Source: CAZGAQ01 sp964523405 (GTDB lineage: Bacteria; Planctomycetota; Phycisphaerae; UBA1845; Fen-1342). Taken from it: a stretch of 64,000 nucleotides of DNA. The stretch lies in NCBI GenBank assembly GCA_964523405.1, contig CAZGAQ010000026.1, positions 11,060 through 75,059 on the forward strand. Reading direction: 5' to 3'. A model generated the notes under the pieces. That model did not search any database. It was not told where the DNA came from and was given only the letters and a program-made list of their open reading frames with translations. Position 1 is the stretch's first letter. Each line of letters starts with the position of its first letter. This document shows positions 8,066 through 16,129 of the stretch, in pieces. The position numbers and the translations under genes were made by a program.

Positions 8066-9220
8066 GTGGGCTTGGGCGAGACGTGTGAGAGACCGGCAGT
8101 GAGAGCCGACATTCGTCCATATCAGGCTGACGACTGGCCGATCCTGGCCGAGTTCATCCGTACGCACTGGGCGGCGCAACACCCCATCCTAGACCGGGCC
8201 ATCTTTGACTGGCAGTACCGCGGATTTGTAGGCGGGCCTGGTGCGGATACGCCAGCCCTGGTGCTGCTGTGGGAAGGTCCGCGACTCCTGGGCTTCTTCG
8301 GGATGATCTGGGGTGACTACCAGATCAATGACCCGGCGCCGCGGGTTGTGCGGGGCTGCGCCCTGGCGATGTGGATGATCCACCCGGACTATCGCCAGGC
8401 CGGTCTGGGACTATTGCTGCTCCGCGAGATCGAACGGCGTGCGCCGGTGGTGGTGTGCCTCGGCGCGAACGCGGAGGCGGGGGGGTACTACACGCGGCGC
8501 GGCTATCGGCACTGCGCGGCCCTGCGCCGTTGGGTCGTGCCGCTGGCAGTCGAGGGCTACCGGAGCCTGTGCGCGGCACCGGCGGACACGGCCGCGCTCC
8601 GGTCGTGGGCTGACGAAATCGGGTGTGCGCCGCCGAGCACGCCGGTCCCAGTCGATCCGGCGGCACTCGCGGCGCATTGGCTGGCGGTGACACGCGGTCC
8701 GGAAGGCTGGAGCGTGCAGGGCCTGCACCGCACGGCCGAGTTCTGGCGTGTCCGCTATCTGGAGAGCGTGGGTTTCCGCTACTTGCTCTGGGGGCGACCA
8801 GGCGCGGGGCCCGTGCTCGTGGGTCGCGTTGAAGCGGTGCTTGATCGATCGGAACGGGTCTTGCGGCTGATTGAGCTAATTCCGGGCAGCGCCCGGCACT
8901 GGTTTGGGGCCCCGGACGCGGATGCGGCAGAGTTGGTTCGCGGCGTGCTCGCGTGGGCGGCCGGTGAGGGGTGCGTGGCGGCGGATTTCCAGGTGGCGGG
9001 GGACGTGCTGGACAGCACGATGGCGGCCGTGGGAATGCGTGCGCAAGGGCAGCCTCCGGGCGCCGATTCGCTGACGAGCCTGGCGCCGGTCTTCCAACCC
9101 CTACACCTGACCAAGCCGCCGATCAATGCGTACTGGAAGGCCCCCGGGGACAGCCTGGCGGGGCCGTGGTATTTCCCGAAGTCGGACGGGGATATGGATC
9201 GCCCCCATGCGCGCATCTGA
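8066..9220 (+). CDS. GNAT-family N-acetyltransferase, extended
   Basis: About 384 residues. The N-terminal half carries the GNAT core: IRPYQADDWPILAEFIRTHW, then MWMIHPDYRQAGLGLLLLRE, where RQAGLG is the acyl-CoA pyrophosphate-binding loop, then VCLGANAEAGGYYTRRGY. The C-terminal half looks like a second, degenerate GNAT-like lobe. The protein presumably moves an acyl group, possibly from the neighbouring ACP, to an amino sugar or amine; that is inferred from context. It begins at GTG 8066, with a possible alternative GTG at 8099. Its end overlaps the deacetylase gene by 14 bases. Confidence 0.75.
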   Translation: MGLGETCERPAVRADIRPYQADDWPILAEFIRTHWAAQHPILDRAIFDWQYRGFVGGPGADTPALVLLWEGPRLLGFFGMIWGDYQINDPAPRVVRGCALAMWMIHPDYRQAGLGLLLLREIERRAPVVVCLGANAEAGGYYTRRGYRHCAALRRWVVPLAVEGYRSLCAAPADTAALRSWADEIGCAPPSTPVPVDPAALAAHWLAVTRGPEGWSVQGLHRTAEFWRVRYLESVGFRYLLWGRPGAGPVLVGRVEAVLDRSERVLRLIELIPGSARHWFGAPDADAAELVRGVLAWAAGEGCVAADFQVAGDVLDSTMAAVGMRAQGQPPGADSLTSLAPVFQPLHLTKPPINAYWKAPGDSLAGPWYFPKSDGDMDRPHARI

Positions 9221-10229
9221 AACGATCATCGTGATGTATCACTACGTGCGGCCCACCGACCGGCAGCACTGGGGCGGACTCTTCCCGCTGGAGCCGGCCG
9301 AGTTTGAGCAGCAGCTTGACTATCTGGAAGCGCTCGGCACGATCATCCCGGCGGCGGCGATGGATCGGCCGGTGGCGGGGAGGCGGCAGATCGTACTGAC
9401 CTTCGATGACGGCACGCGCGATCACTACGAGTACGTATTCCCGATTTTGCAGCAGCGCGGACTGAGCGGGCTGTTTGGGGTGATCTCCGGGCCGGCGCTG
9501 GGCACGCCGCTGCCGAATGTGCACCTGATCCACTGGCTTCTGTCGCAACAGAGTGATGCGGAAACGTGGGCAGGGCTGGTGGCGCGGTTCGGCGAAGCGC
9601 GCCTGGGCGCGGTGGCCGACGCGGCGCGGCTGTATACACGGGACACGCCGCTGCGCGGCCGGGTGAAATTGGCGCTGAACTTCGCGTTACCGTACGAAGA
9701 GGCGGCGGACTACCTGGACACGGCGGTCCGGCAGCGCGGTACGTCGCCGGAGGTGCTGGCGCAGCAGTGGTACCTCAGTGCGGATGAGATTGCCGCAATG
9801 TACGCGTGCGGAATGGAGTTCGCGGTGCATGCCCATCGTCACCGGCCGTATGCGGGTCCCGCGGAGCGGTTCTATCAGGACGAACTGGAGCCGTGCGCGG
9901 CATGGCTGACGCGGCTTACGGGGGCACGGCCGCGGTATTACATCGCGGCCTTCGGAGGCAGCCAGGGGCGGCTGACAGGGGACCGCGGTGATGTGCGCGA
10001 TCTGGCGGTGCTGTTGGGCGCGGGCGAGTATCGGCACGGCTTCCTGACCGAGCGCGGGACGGAACCGGCGCCGCCGTGGCAGTTCTTCCTGAAGCGCGTG
10101 GACTGTGCGGACCTGCCGCCGCGCCAGGACGGGGCCCACAGCGCCCTGCCCGAGCTGACGGGGGCGTACGAGGACGCGCGCGCCACGCGGTGTGCTGGCT
10201 ACGCGGAGATGGGGCGGTTGGGGTGCTAG
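9207..10229 (+). CDS. Polysaccharide deacetylase family protein
   Basis: A 340-residue NodB-type carbohydrate esterase. The first metal and base motif is VLTFDDGTRDHYEYVFPIL (TFDDG at residues 65-69). The second is a His-rich EFAVHAHRHRPY, in place of the usual H-x3-H. The N-terminus (IIVMYHYVRPTDRQHW) is typical of the family. No signal peptide is visible, so the enzyme probably acts in the cytoplasm, for example on a glycan precursor. The ATG at 9207 overlaps the end of the GNAT gene, so FkbH, ACP, GNAT and deacetylase form one transcription unit. Its TAG stop lies in the left arm of a long inverted repeat. Confidence 0.8.
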   Translation: MRASETIIVMYHYVRPTDRQHWGGLFPLEPAEFEQQLDYLEALGTIIPAAAMDRPVAGRRQIVLTFDDGTRDHYEYVFPILQQRGLSGLFGVISGPALGTPLPNVHLIHWLLSQQSDAETWAGLVARFGEARLGAVADAARLYTRDTPLRGRVKLALNFALPYEEAADYLDTAVRQRGTSPEVLAQQWYLSADEIAAMYACGMEFAVHAHRHRPYAGPAERFYQDELEPCAAWLTRLTGARPRYYIAAFGGSQGRLTGDRGDVRDLAVLLGAGEYRHGFLTERGTEPAPPWQFFLKRVDCADLPPRQDGAHSALPELTGAYEDARATRCAGYAEMGRLGC

Positions 10230-10355
10230 AGCGGTTTCTCTAGTGGTGCGCGATCCCGTAGCGTCAGGCCTCCGCCTGCCGCGCACAAGTGTGAGGGGTC
10301 CCGCAACGCAGAATACCCGTTCCGAAGCACCACACGTACAGGGAAACCGCGCTAG
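10226..10355. repeat. Long imperfect inverted repeat spanning two convergent stop codons
   Basis: The left arm CTAGAGCGGTTTCTCTA-GTGGTGC (10226-10249) mirrors the right arm GCACCAC-ACGTACAGGGAAACCGCGCTAG (10327-10355), with a few mismatches and a four-base insertion. The TAG stop of the deacetylase lies in one arm and the stop of the pterin dehydratase (10352-10354) in the other. The ~77-base centre has weaker self-complementarity. It probably works as a bidirectional terminator; a small palindromic mobile repeat is an alternative. Confidence 0.5.
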
Positions 10356-10753
10356 TCCCGCGGCAGCAGGTCGATCTTCGCCGCCAGGATGAAGTCGCTC
10401 TCGGTCAGGCCATCGATCTTGTGTGTCCACAACTCGATGCCGACCTTGCCCCAGGCAAGGAAGATGTCGGGGTGGTGGCCCTCCTCCTCGGCCAGGGCCC
10501 CGACGCGGTCCACGAAACGCAGGGCCCCGGCAAAGTCCGCGAACGCGAAATTACGGCTGAGGTGATGGTGAGCGATGACCTCCCACTCCGGCACCTGCCG
10601 GGCCAGGGGGATGATCTCGTCCGCCCCGAGCGGCGGAACGCCGCCGTGACACGGAACACAGCGGCGCGTCGCAAGTGCACTGGTCATGGCGGGTTGCCAC
10701 TCCCACCGGTCCGGCGGCGGGATGAAGTCGGGCGCGTCCGGGGCCGGCGTCAC
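10352..10753 (-). CDS. phhB: 4a-hydroxytetrahydrobiopterin dehydratase (PCD/PhhB family)
   Basis: A 133-residue protein. The family core starts at CVPCHGGVPPL and contains the conserved catalytic EEEGHHPDIFLAWGKVGIEL, followed by THKIDGLTESDFILAAKID. It dehydrates 4a-hydroxy-tetrahydrobiopterin in pterin recycling; in bacteria without phenylalanine hydroxylase it may serve other pterin chemistry. The GTG at 10753 forms a GTGA overlap with the YceI stop (10750-10753), which supports coupling. The ATG at 10687 would match the usual family N-terminus and remove a Pro-rich 22-residue lead. Which one is used cannot be settled here. Confidence 0.85.
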   Translation of the reverse strand: MTPAPDAPDFIPPPDRWEWQPAMTSALATRRCVPCHGGVPPLGADEIIPLARQVPEWEVIAHHHLSRNFAFADFAGALRFVDRVGALAEEEGHHPDIFLAWGKVGIELWTHKIDGLTESDFILAAKIDLLPRD

Positions 10754-11394
10754 GGGCGCGTTCCCTCGATGCTGACCGTAATCCTCACCTCGTCACCGAT
10801 CGGGCCGAGGGAGTTCGACATGCCGTAGTCGCTGCGCTTGATCTCGAACGTGGTCTCGAACCCCACGTGTACGCCGCCGCGCATGCCCTTCGAGGCAACG
10901 GGCGTCGTGATTGTGGCGGTGATGGGCTTTGTCACGCCGTGCAGCGTCAGATCACCGGTCAGCGTCCAGTGCTGGTTGTCGGTTTTCTGCACCTTCGTGC
11001 TCTTGAACGTAATCGTCGGGTACTTCTCCGCGTCGAAGAAGTCCGGCGAACGCAGGTGCTTGTCACGGTCGGCGTTGTTCGTGTCAATGCTCGCGGTCTT
11101 CAGGCTGATCTCGAACGTGCTGGCCTCCGGCTTGGCCTCGTCCAACTTGAACGTGCCGCTCGTCTCGTTGAAACGTCCATACACGAACGTGATGTTCATG
11201 TGGCGAATGCGGAAGACGTTGGTCGAGTGCACCGGGTCGACCTGATAGTCGCCGGAGACGGCCGGAGCGTTGGGATCAGCCGGCTTGGCAGCCGGTGCCG
11301 GAGCGGGCTTGCCGGGCTCCTGGGCAGGTAGCCGAGCCGTGCCAGCCACGGCGACCAACAGCATGAATCCACACGACCTGAACGTGCGCTGCAT
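10750..11394 (-). CDS. YceI-family periplasmic lipid-binding protein
   Basis: A 214-residue exported protein: a signal peptide (MQRTFRSCGFMLLVAVAGTA), a Pro/Ala linker, then the YceI lipocalin-like barrel (YQVDPVHSTNVFRIRHMNIT, ASIDTNNADRDKHLRSPDFF, GDLTLHGVTKPITATI). Family members bind isoprenoid or other amphiphilic molecules in the periplasm. The ATG at 11394 follows a perfect AAGGAG at six bases. A TATAAT promoter lies at 11468-11496. The gene is followed directly by the pterin dehydratase gene in an overlap. Confidence 0.9.
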   Translation of the reverse strand: MQRTFRSCGFMLLVAVAGTARLPAQEPGKPAPAPAAKPADPNAPAVSGDYQVDPVHSTNVFRIRHMNITFVYGRFNETSGTFKLDEAKPEASTFEISLKTASIDTNNADRDKHLRSPDFFDAEKYPTITFKSTKVQKTDNQHWTLTGDLTLHGVTKPITATITTPVASKGMRGGVHVGFETTFEIKRSDYGMSNSLGPIGDEVRITVSIEGTRP

Positions 11395-11467
11395 CGTTTG
11401 CTCCTTCGCGTCTGTGAACCTTCGGCCACGGTCCGCCCGCACTCCCGGCGTGCGCGACGGTCGACTG

Positions 11468-11496
11468 ATTATAGCTGGCTGCCGCAGCGCGGTCGG
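11468..11496 (-). promoter_or_regulatory. Putative promoter for the yceI-phhB pair
   Basis: On the minus strand CCGACC (11496-11491) and a perfect TATAAT (11473-11468) are spaced by 17 bases. They lie about 75 bases upstream of the YceI start and just past the ribF stop. The -35 half is poor. Confidence 0.45.
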
Positions 11497-11507
11497 GCCG
11501 GACGCGC

Positions 11508-12479
11508 TCAGAGGGGTTGGACGCCGGTCTTGTGCAGGTCGGCGACGTGGGACGCAAACGTGCGCGCGGCGGCGATGTCCTGGTGAATCTGGGCGACCAA
11601 GGCCGCCGCGTTGGCGAAGCGGACCTGCTCGCGCAGGCGGGCAAAGAAATAGAGCCCGACCCGGCGCCCGCGCAGATCACCGGCATAGTCCAGCAGATGC
11701 GCTTCCACGCGCGAGCGCATCTGGGCGAAGGTCGGCTGCGGGCCGATGTTGACGGCCGCCAGACAAAGCTGCCCACTATCCAGCTGGGCCGCCGCGGCAT
11801 ACACGGCCTCCTGCGGCAGCACATGCGGGATGGCCTCCAGGTTCACGGTCGGCAGGCCGAGCGTCGCGCCGCGCCCCTCCCCATGGCCGGTCACGCCGAC
11901 GATGCGGTAGGGTCGGCCAAACATCGCGTTGGCCTCGTCGACGCGGCCGTCGCGGAGGGCCTGGCGGATCGACGTGCTGCTGATGGTCGGGTGCGTGCGC
12001 AGGTCTGCGCAGCGTACCACCGGGGTCACCTGGACCGTGTAGCCCCACTGGGCCGCGTGCTGACGCAGGGTGTCGATCGAGCCCGCCCGCCCACGTCCGA
12101 AGTTGAAATCGGGTCCCTCGATGATGGCACGCGGACGGCAATGCGCGACCAGGCTGGCGAGAAAGTCCTCGGGCTCCTGAGCCAGGAAGGCGGGATCCGG
12201 TTGGATCAGGACCACACGGTCGACGCCGCAGCGAGCGAGCAGGTGCAGCTTCTCGGGGCCGGTGGTCAGCCGGGCCGGCGCGCGCTCCGGGGCGAGCACG
12301 GCGAGCGGATGCGGGTCGAAAGTCAGCACGACGGTGGGGGCCCCGGACGGGCGCGCAGCCTCGCGGACGGCGGCAATGATCCGCTCATGCCCGCGGTGGA
12401 CGCCGTCGAAATTGCCGATCGTCAGGGCGGTGCCCTGGGGCGGGGGCGAGAAATCCTCGAGCCGGCGACAGACTTCCAT
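11508..12479 (-). CDS. ribF: Bifunctional riboflavin kinase / FAD synthetase
   Basis: A 323-residue protein that converts riboflavin to FMN and then FAD. The N-terminal nucleotidyltransferase domain (~1-190) has LTIGNFDGVHRGHERII with the HxGH motif, VVLTFDPHPLAVL, and FNFGRGRAG, followed by ISSTSIRQAL. The C-terminal kinase domain (~190-320) has GHGEGRGATLGLPTVNLE and AAVNIGPQPTF. Length and order are those of normal RibF. The start at 12479 (MEVCRRLEDF) is the first ATG before the conserved core. It is divergent from the metallophosphoesterase gene. The other riboflavin gene here, ribBA, is 43 kb away. Confidence 0.93.
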   Translation of the reverse strand: MEVCRRLEDFSPPPQGTALTIGNFDGVHRGHERIIAAVREAARPSGAPTVVLTFDPHPLAVLAPERAPARLTTGPEKLHLLARCGVDRVVLIQPDPAFLAQEPEDFLASLVAHCRPRAIIEGPDFNFGRGRAGSIDTLRQHAAQWGYTVQVTPVVRCADLRTHPTISSTSIRQALRDGRVDEANAMFGRPYRIVGVTGHGEGRGATLGLPTVNLEAIPHVLPQEAVYAAAAQLDSGQLCLAAVNIGPQPTFAQMRSRVEAHLLDYAGDLRGRRVGLYFFARLREQVRFANAAALVAQIHQDIAAARTFASHVADLHKTGVQPL

Positions 12480-12607
12480 GGCGAGAGGATAGTCAGCGGG
12501 CGCGGATGTGTCGATTGGCGAACGGGTGGCGGTTGCACGCGGCGCGGGTCTTCCGTACATTTCCGGGACGCGCGGTTCCCCGGGGCGGCCGCGACACAGG
12601 AGTTCAC

Positions 12608-14167
12608 ATGATGCGTCACGCTGTTCTGGGCCTGACAGTGGTTGCCGTTTGTGCGTGGGGTCATACGCGGACCTGGGGGGCCGCAGAGCCGACGAAGGCC
12701 ACCGGCGTGGTGTTCAACGACGCCAACACGAACGGGGTGCGCGACGACGGCGAGGCCGGCGTGCCGAAGGTCCGCGTCTCGAACGGGCGCGAGATCGTCG
12801 AGACGGACACCGACGGCAAGTACACGTTGCCGGTTGATGACGACACGATCCTGTTCGTCCTCAAGCCGCGCGGCTGGATGACGGCCGTCGACAAGCACAA
12901 CGTGCCGCGGTTCTACTACCATCACTGCCCCAACGGGGCGCCCGAAGGGCGCTACCCTGGCGTCGCGCCGACCGGCCCCTTGCCCAAGTCCGTCGACTTC
13001 CCGCTGCGCAAGCAGGACGAGCCGGACAAGTTCGACGTCGTGATGATGGGCGATCCGCAGGTGAATTCGCTCGGCGACATCGACTACCTGAGCCATGACA
13101 TTCTCGAGGCGCTCGTCGGTACCAAGGCCGCGTTCGGCCTGACGCTCGGCGACCTCGCCAATGAGAAGCTGGAACTGCACGAGCCACTGACGCACGCCTA
13201 CGGACGTGTCGGCGTGCCGTGGTACTATGTGCCCGGCAACCACGACATGGACGTGAAGGCCCCCGATGAGGATCGCGCCCCGGACGCCTACGAGCGTGTC
13301 TTCGGGCCGCGCTACTATGCCTTCGACTACGGCCCGGTCCACTTCATCACCCTGGAAGACATCGAGTGGCACGGGGGCGAGGACGGCAAGTCGGGGACGT
13401 ATCGCGCCGGCCTGGGTGAAGAGCAACTCGCTTTCGTGCTCAGCGATTTGCGGGCCTTGCCGGCTGAGCAGCTCGTCGTGCTCACTATGCACATCCCGAT
13501 CCAGGAGATCGCCGAGAAGGATGAGCTGTTCAAGGCCATGGCCGAGCACCCGCACGCCGTCTCCTACTCCGGCCACACGCACTACTACCGCCATTGGTTC
13601 CTGGGCGACAAGCAGGGCTGGCCGGGCCAGGAGCCGCATCACCACACGACGATCGGCACTTCGTGCGGGAGCTGGTGGACCGGCATGCCCGACGAGGTCG
13701 GCATCCCGAACGCGACGATGTCCGACGGGGCGCCCAATTGCTGGGTGCTCGTGACGTTTGATGGCCAAAAGGTCGAGCGCGTGCAGTACCGCGCGGCCCG
13801 CCGCCCGGCCGACTACCAGATGAACATCTACACGCCCGATCCCGTGACGGACAAGACGGCCGAGATCGAAGTGCTGGTCAACGTCTTTGCGGGCTCGGCA
13901 CGGTCGACGGTCGAAATGCGGCTCGGAGACGGTGCGTGGACGAAGCTGGAGAAGGTTGACCGCGAAGATCCCTCTTTCGTCGCGCTGAAGGAGAGCGAGA
14001 AGAAGCTGCCCCCGCCACGCAAGATGCCCAAGCCCACGAAGTGCGGGCACCTGTGGCGCGGCACGCTGCCGTCCGGCCTGGAGCCGGGCTCGTATGTGAT
14101 CGAAGTGCGTACGACGGACGTGTTCGGCCAGACCTACACGGCGCGGCGGATCATGCGGGTGGAGTAG
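12608..14167 (+). CDS. Secreted calcineurin-like metallophosphoesterase
   Basis: About 519 residues. A signal peptide (VLGLTVVAVCAWGHTRTWG) precedes a ~75-residue Ig-like/SdrD-type repeat (VVFNDANTNGVRDDGEAGVP). The phosphoesterase domain follows, with all dinuclear metal motifs: VMMGDPQ, LTLGDLANE, YVPGNHDMD, LTMHIP and YSGHTHYY. The C-terminal beta domain (~380-519) matches the N- and C-domain layout of the family in planctomycetes and Bacteroidetes. It hydrolyses phosphoesters outside the cytoplasm; the substrate is unknown. AGGAG lies just before the first of two adjacent ATGs (12608, 12611). Confidence 0.88.
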   Translation: MMRHAVLGLTVVAVCAWGHTRTWGAAEPTKATGVVFNDANTNGVRDDGEAGVPKVRVSNGREIVETDTDGKYTLPVDDDTILFVLKPRGWMTAVDKHNVPRFYYHHCPNGAPEGRYPGVAPTGPLPKSVDFPLRKQDEPDKFDVVMMGDPQVNSLGDIDYLSHDILEALVGTKAAFGLTLGDLANEKLELHEPLTHAYGRVGVPWYYVPGNHDMDVKAPDEDRAPDAYERVFGPRYYAFDYGPVHFITLEDIEWHGGEDGKSGTYRAGLGEEQLAFVLSDLRALPAEQLVVLTMHIPIQEIAEKDELFKAMAEHPHAVSYSGHTHYYRHWFLGDKQGWPGQEPHHHTTIGTSCGSWWTGMPDEVGIPNATMSDGAPNCWVLVTFDGQKVERVQYRAARRPADYQMNIYTPDPVTDKTAEIEVLVNVFAGSARSTVEMRLGDGAWTKLEKVDREDPSFVALKESEKKLPPPRKMPKPTKCGHLWRGTLPSGLEPGSYVIEVRTTDVFGQTYTARRIMRVE

Positions 14168-14239
14168 GTCTTGCGGCGTCATCCGCGACATGATCAGGAC
14201 GGGCCTCGTTGGCGGTGCCTAACGCTGCCGGCGCGGCCG

Positions 14240-15175
14240 TTATCGATGCGAATCCTGACTGACGCTCTTGTCGTCCGGCGGTGTGCCGGCGACGTTGTCG
14301 GGGGTTGCATCCACCCCGATCGCAGCGCTCACCTCATCATCGGCCTTCCGCAGACAGAGGCAGATGCCGATCGTCAGCGCGCTGTAGACGGCTACGCAGA
14401 TCAGGACCAGGAAGAAGGCCGGCCGCGAATTGAGCCGCATCCCGACGGGCACGAGCGTTACTCCAATCAGTCCGCACGCGGCGAGCAGGCGCGCATGGGC
14501 CTCCAGACGCGACGCCAGTTCGCTGTCCGGGATGCGCCGCACGATCCCCGCAATGTGCCCCAAAAGCGCCAGCGGCAAGACGGCCAATGCCAGTACTGCC
14601 GCCAGCCACGCCGTCGCCAGCGCCGGCCACGGCGAACGGAGCGTGATCGCCGCCACGAACAGCGCGGCGAGTACCACGAGGGTCAGCAAACTCCACCGCG
14701 TGACACGCCTTGCCGTCCATGCCCCGGGCTCGCGGCGCGTTCCGGGCTCCGGGGCCGTGCAGGTAACGGCGGTCCCCAGCACCATCAGGCCGCCCAGCAG
14801 TATGAGCATGCCGCCAATTATCGCGAGCGGTTCTGAAGCCCCGGTGGGTACTCCCACTGTCTCAATCACGATCGGGAGCACGATCATCGCGACCCCGATC
14901 AAACCCATCGTGAGGGCGGCCACAAACAGGGAGAGCCCCGACAGCACGCGATTCTCGACCCACTCCCGGTTGGCGTACCTCAGTAGCGAACTGCGCACCG
15001 ACTCCGCCACCGGCTTGCCGCATTCCGGACAGCGCCCGCCGACCGCCAGCGTCCGCAGGTTGTAGCCACAGTACACGCACAACGCATCGTCCCGGACGCA
15101 CCCGGCGTCGTCAAGGCGAGTCGCGTCGACGAACTCCGGCCACGGTGCCGGCGTCGCTCGCGGCGTGTCAGGCAT
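14240..15175 (-). CDS. Multi-pass membrane protein with N-terminal zinc ribbon
   Basis: About 311 residues. Here the ribbon is near the N-terminus (CVYCGYNLRTLAVGGRCPEC, residues ~33-52), unlike the C-terminal ribbons at 979-1853. Then follow six or so membrane helices, including SLFVAALTMGLIGVAMIVLP, IIGGMLILLGGLMVLG, LLTLVVLAALFVAAITL and AFFLVLICVAVYSALTIGIC. The last ~35 residues are a soluble acidic tail. The ATG at 15175 is preceded by GGAGAG. The function is unknown; the arrangement is common in Phycisphaerae-like genomes. Confidence 0.75.
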   Translation of the reverse strand: MPDTPRATPAPWPEFVDATRLDDAGCVRDDALCVYCGYNLRTLAVGGRCPECGKPVAESVRSSLLRYANREWVENRVLSGLSLFVAALTMGLIGVAMIVLPIVIETVGVPTGASEPLAIIGGMLILLGGLMVLGTAVTCTAPEPGTRREPGAWTARRVTRWSLLTLVVLAALFVAAITLRSPWPALATAWLAAVLALAVLPLALLGHIAGIVRRIPDSELASRLEAHARLLAACGLIGVTLVPVGMRLNSRPAFFLVLICVAVYSALTIGICLCLRKADDEVSAAIGVDATPDNVAGTPPDDKSVSQDSHR

Positions 15176-15403
15176 GGGGTGCTCTCCGAACGGCACCGCG
15201 CGCCGCTCCGCCTGTGCAGCCTGCCGCGTTGCACGCCTCAGCGAACACAGCCTGGGTAACCGGTTGGTGCATGCGGCGGACACCTCCCGCACAAGTCTCC
15301 CCGCCCGCCATTATGCCCCCCCAGCCCGCCCCTGTCGCGGGGGCAGTTGCATTCCGGCGGGGGGGGTGCTTCAATGCCCCGTAACTCAAGAGGGAGAATT
15401 CCG

Positions 15404-16129
15404 ATGCCGTCGCGTCCATCACCGCTGCGTGTCGTCGCCGTGCTCACCGGACTCGGGCTCGTGCTCGTCCTCACCGGCTGCTCCGGCGGACAATTCGGGG
15501 CGGAGCTGTCGGCCCGCGCCAAGCCGCAACTGCTCGATAAGCCTGGCGGCATGAGCCTCCACGTCCCCAAGGACCAGACCTTCAACCTCGTCCTGCCGCG
15601 CGCCAGCAAAGAGCCCGGCCTCAAGGGTGAGGCCCAGGCCGACGCGACCGCCAAGCCCAGCGGCGAAGCTAATGTGACCGCCGCCGTGAAGATGGGCGGC
15701 AAAGCCGAGGGCGTCTTCCAACTCGGCCACGCCATCGCCAATGCTACGGACTTGCAGGCCGACACCGACGTGCGCGTGAAGTTCAAGTACAGCTTCGAGG
15801 CTGAGGCGAGCGGCACGCGGGCGGCCGGGGCGGTCGTCGGCCTGCGGCTGTTCGCCCGCAGCGGACGCGGCCCCATGTTGCGCGACATCCCCATCGCGGA
15901 CTACACCACGGACAACGGCTCCGGCCGGCGCTCGGGTGAGGAAGAAGTGGGCTTCACGCTCACGCTTGGCCCGGGTGAGGACGTGACGATCTACCTCGCC
16001 GGCCAGGCGCACGTCGAGGTGCCGGACGATCGCTCGGCCTCCTGCTCACTCCAGCTCAACGCGGTCGAGCTGTCCGTGGCGACGCACCCCGCGCCGGCCG
16101 TGCAGGCGACGAAAGATGCCCAGCACTAG
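15404..16129 (+). CDS. Lipoprotein of unknown function
   Basis: A 241-residue protein with a lipoprotein signal (LRVVAVLTGLGLVLVLTGC) and a mature part rich in Lys, Ala and Gly, probably beta-structured. No catalytic motif is recognisable. GGGAGAA lies before the ATG at 15404. The last 14 bases overlap the start of ligA (16116), so the two are probably co-transcribed, although no functional link is known. Confidence 0.65.
   Translation: MPSRPSPLRVVAVLTGLGLVLVLTGCSGGQFGAELSARAKPQLLDKPGGMSLHVPKDQTFNLVLPRASKEPGLKGEAQADATAKPSGEANVTAAVKMGGKAEGVFQLGHAIANATDLQADTDVRVKFKYSFEAEASGTRAAGAVVGLRLFARSGRGPMLRDIPIADYTTDNGSGRRSGEEEVGFTLTLGPGEDVTIYLAGQAHVEVPDDRSASCSLQLNAVELSVATHPAPAVQATKDAQH

Noticed and set aside
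12422..14191. A 589-codon minus-strand open frame opposite the metallophosphoesterase gene
   Set aside because: The plus strand encodes all metal motifs of a known family; the minus frame is a GC-skew shadow.
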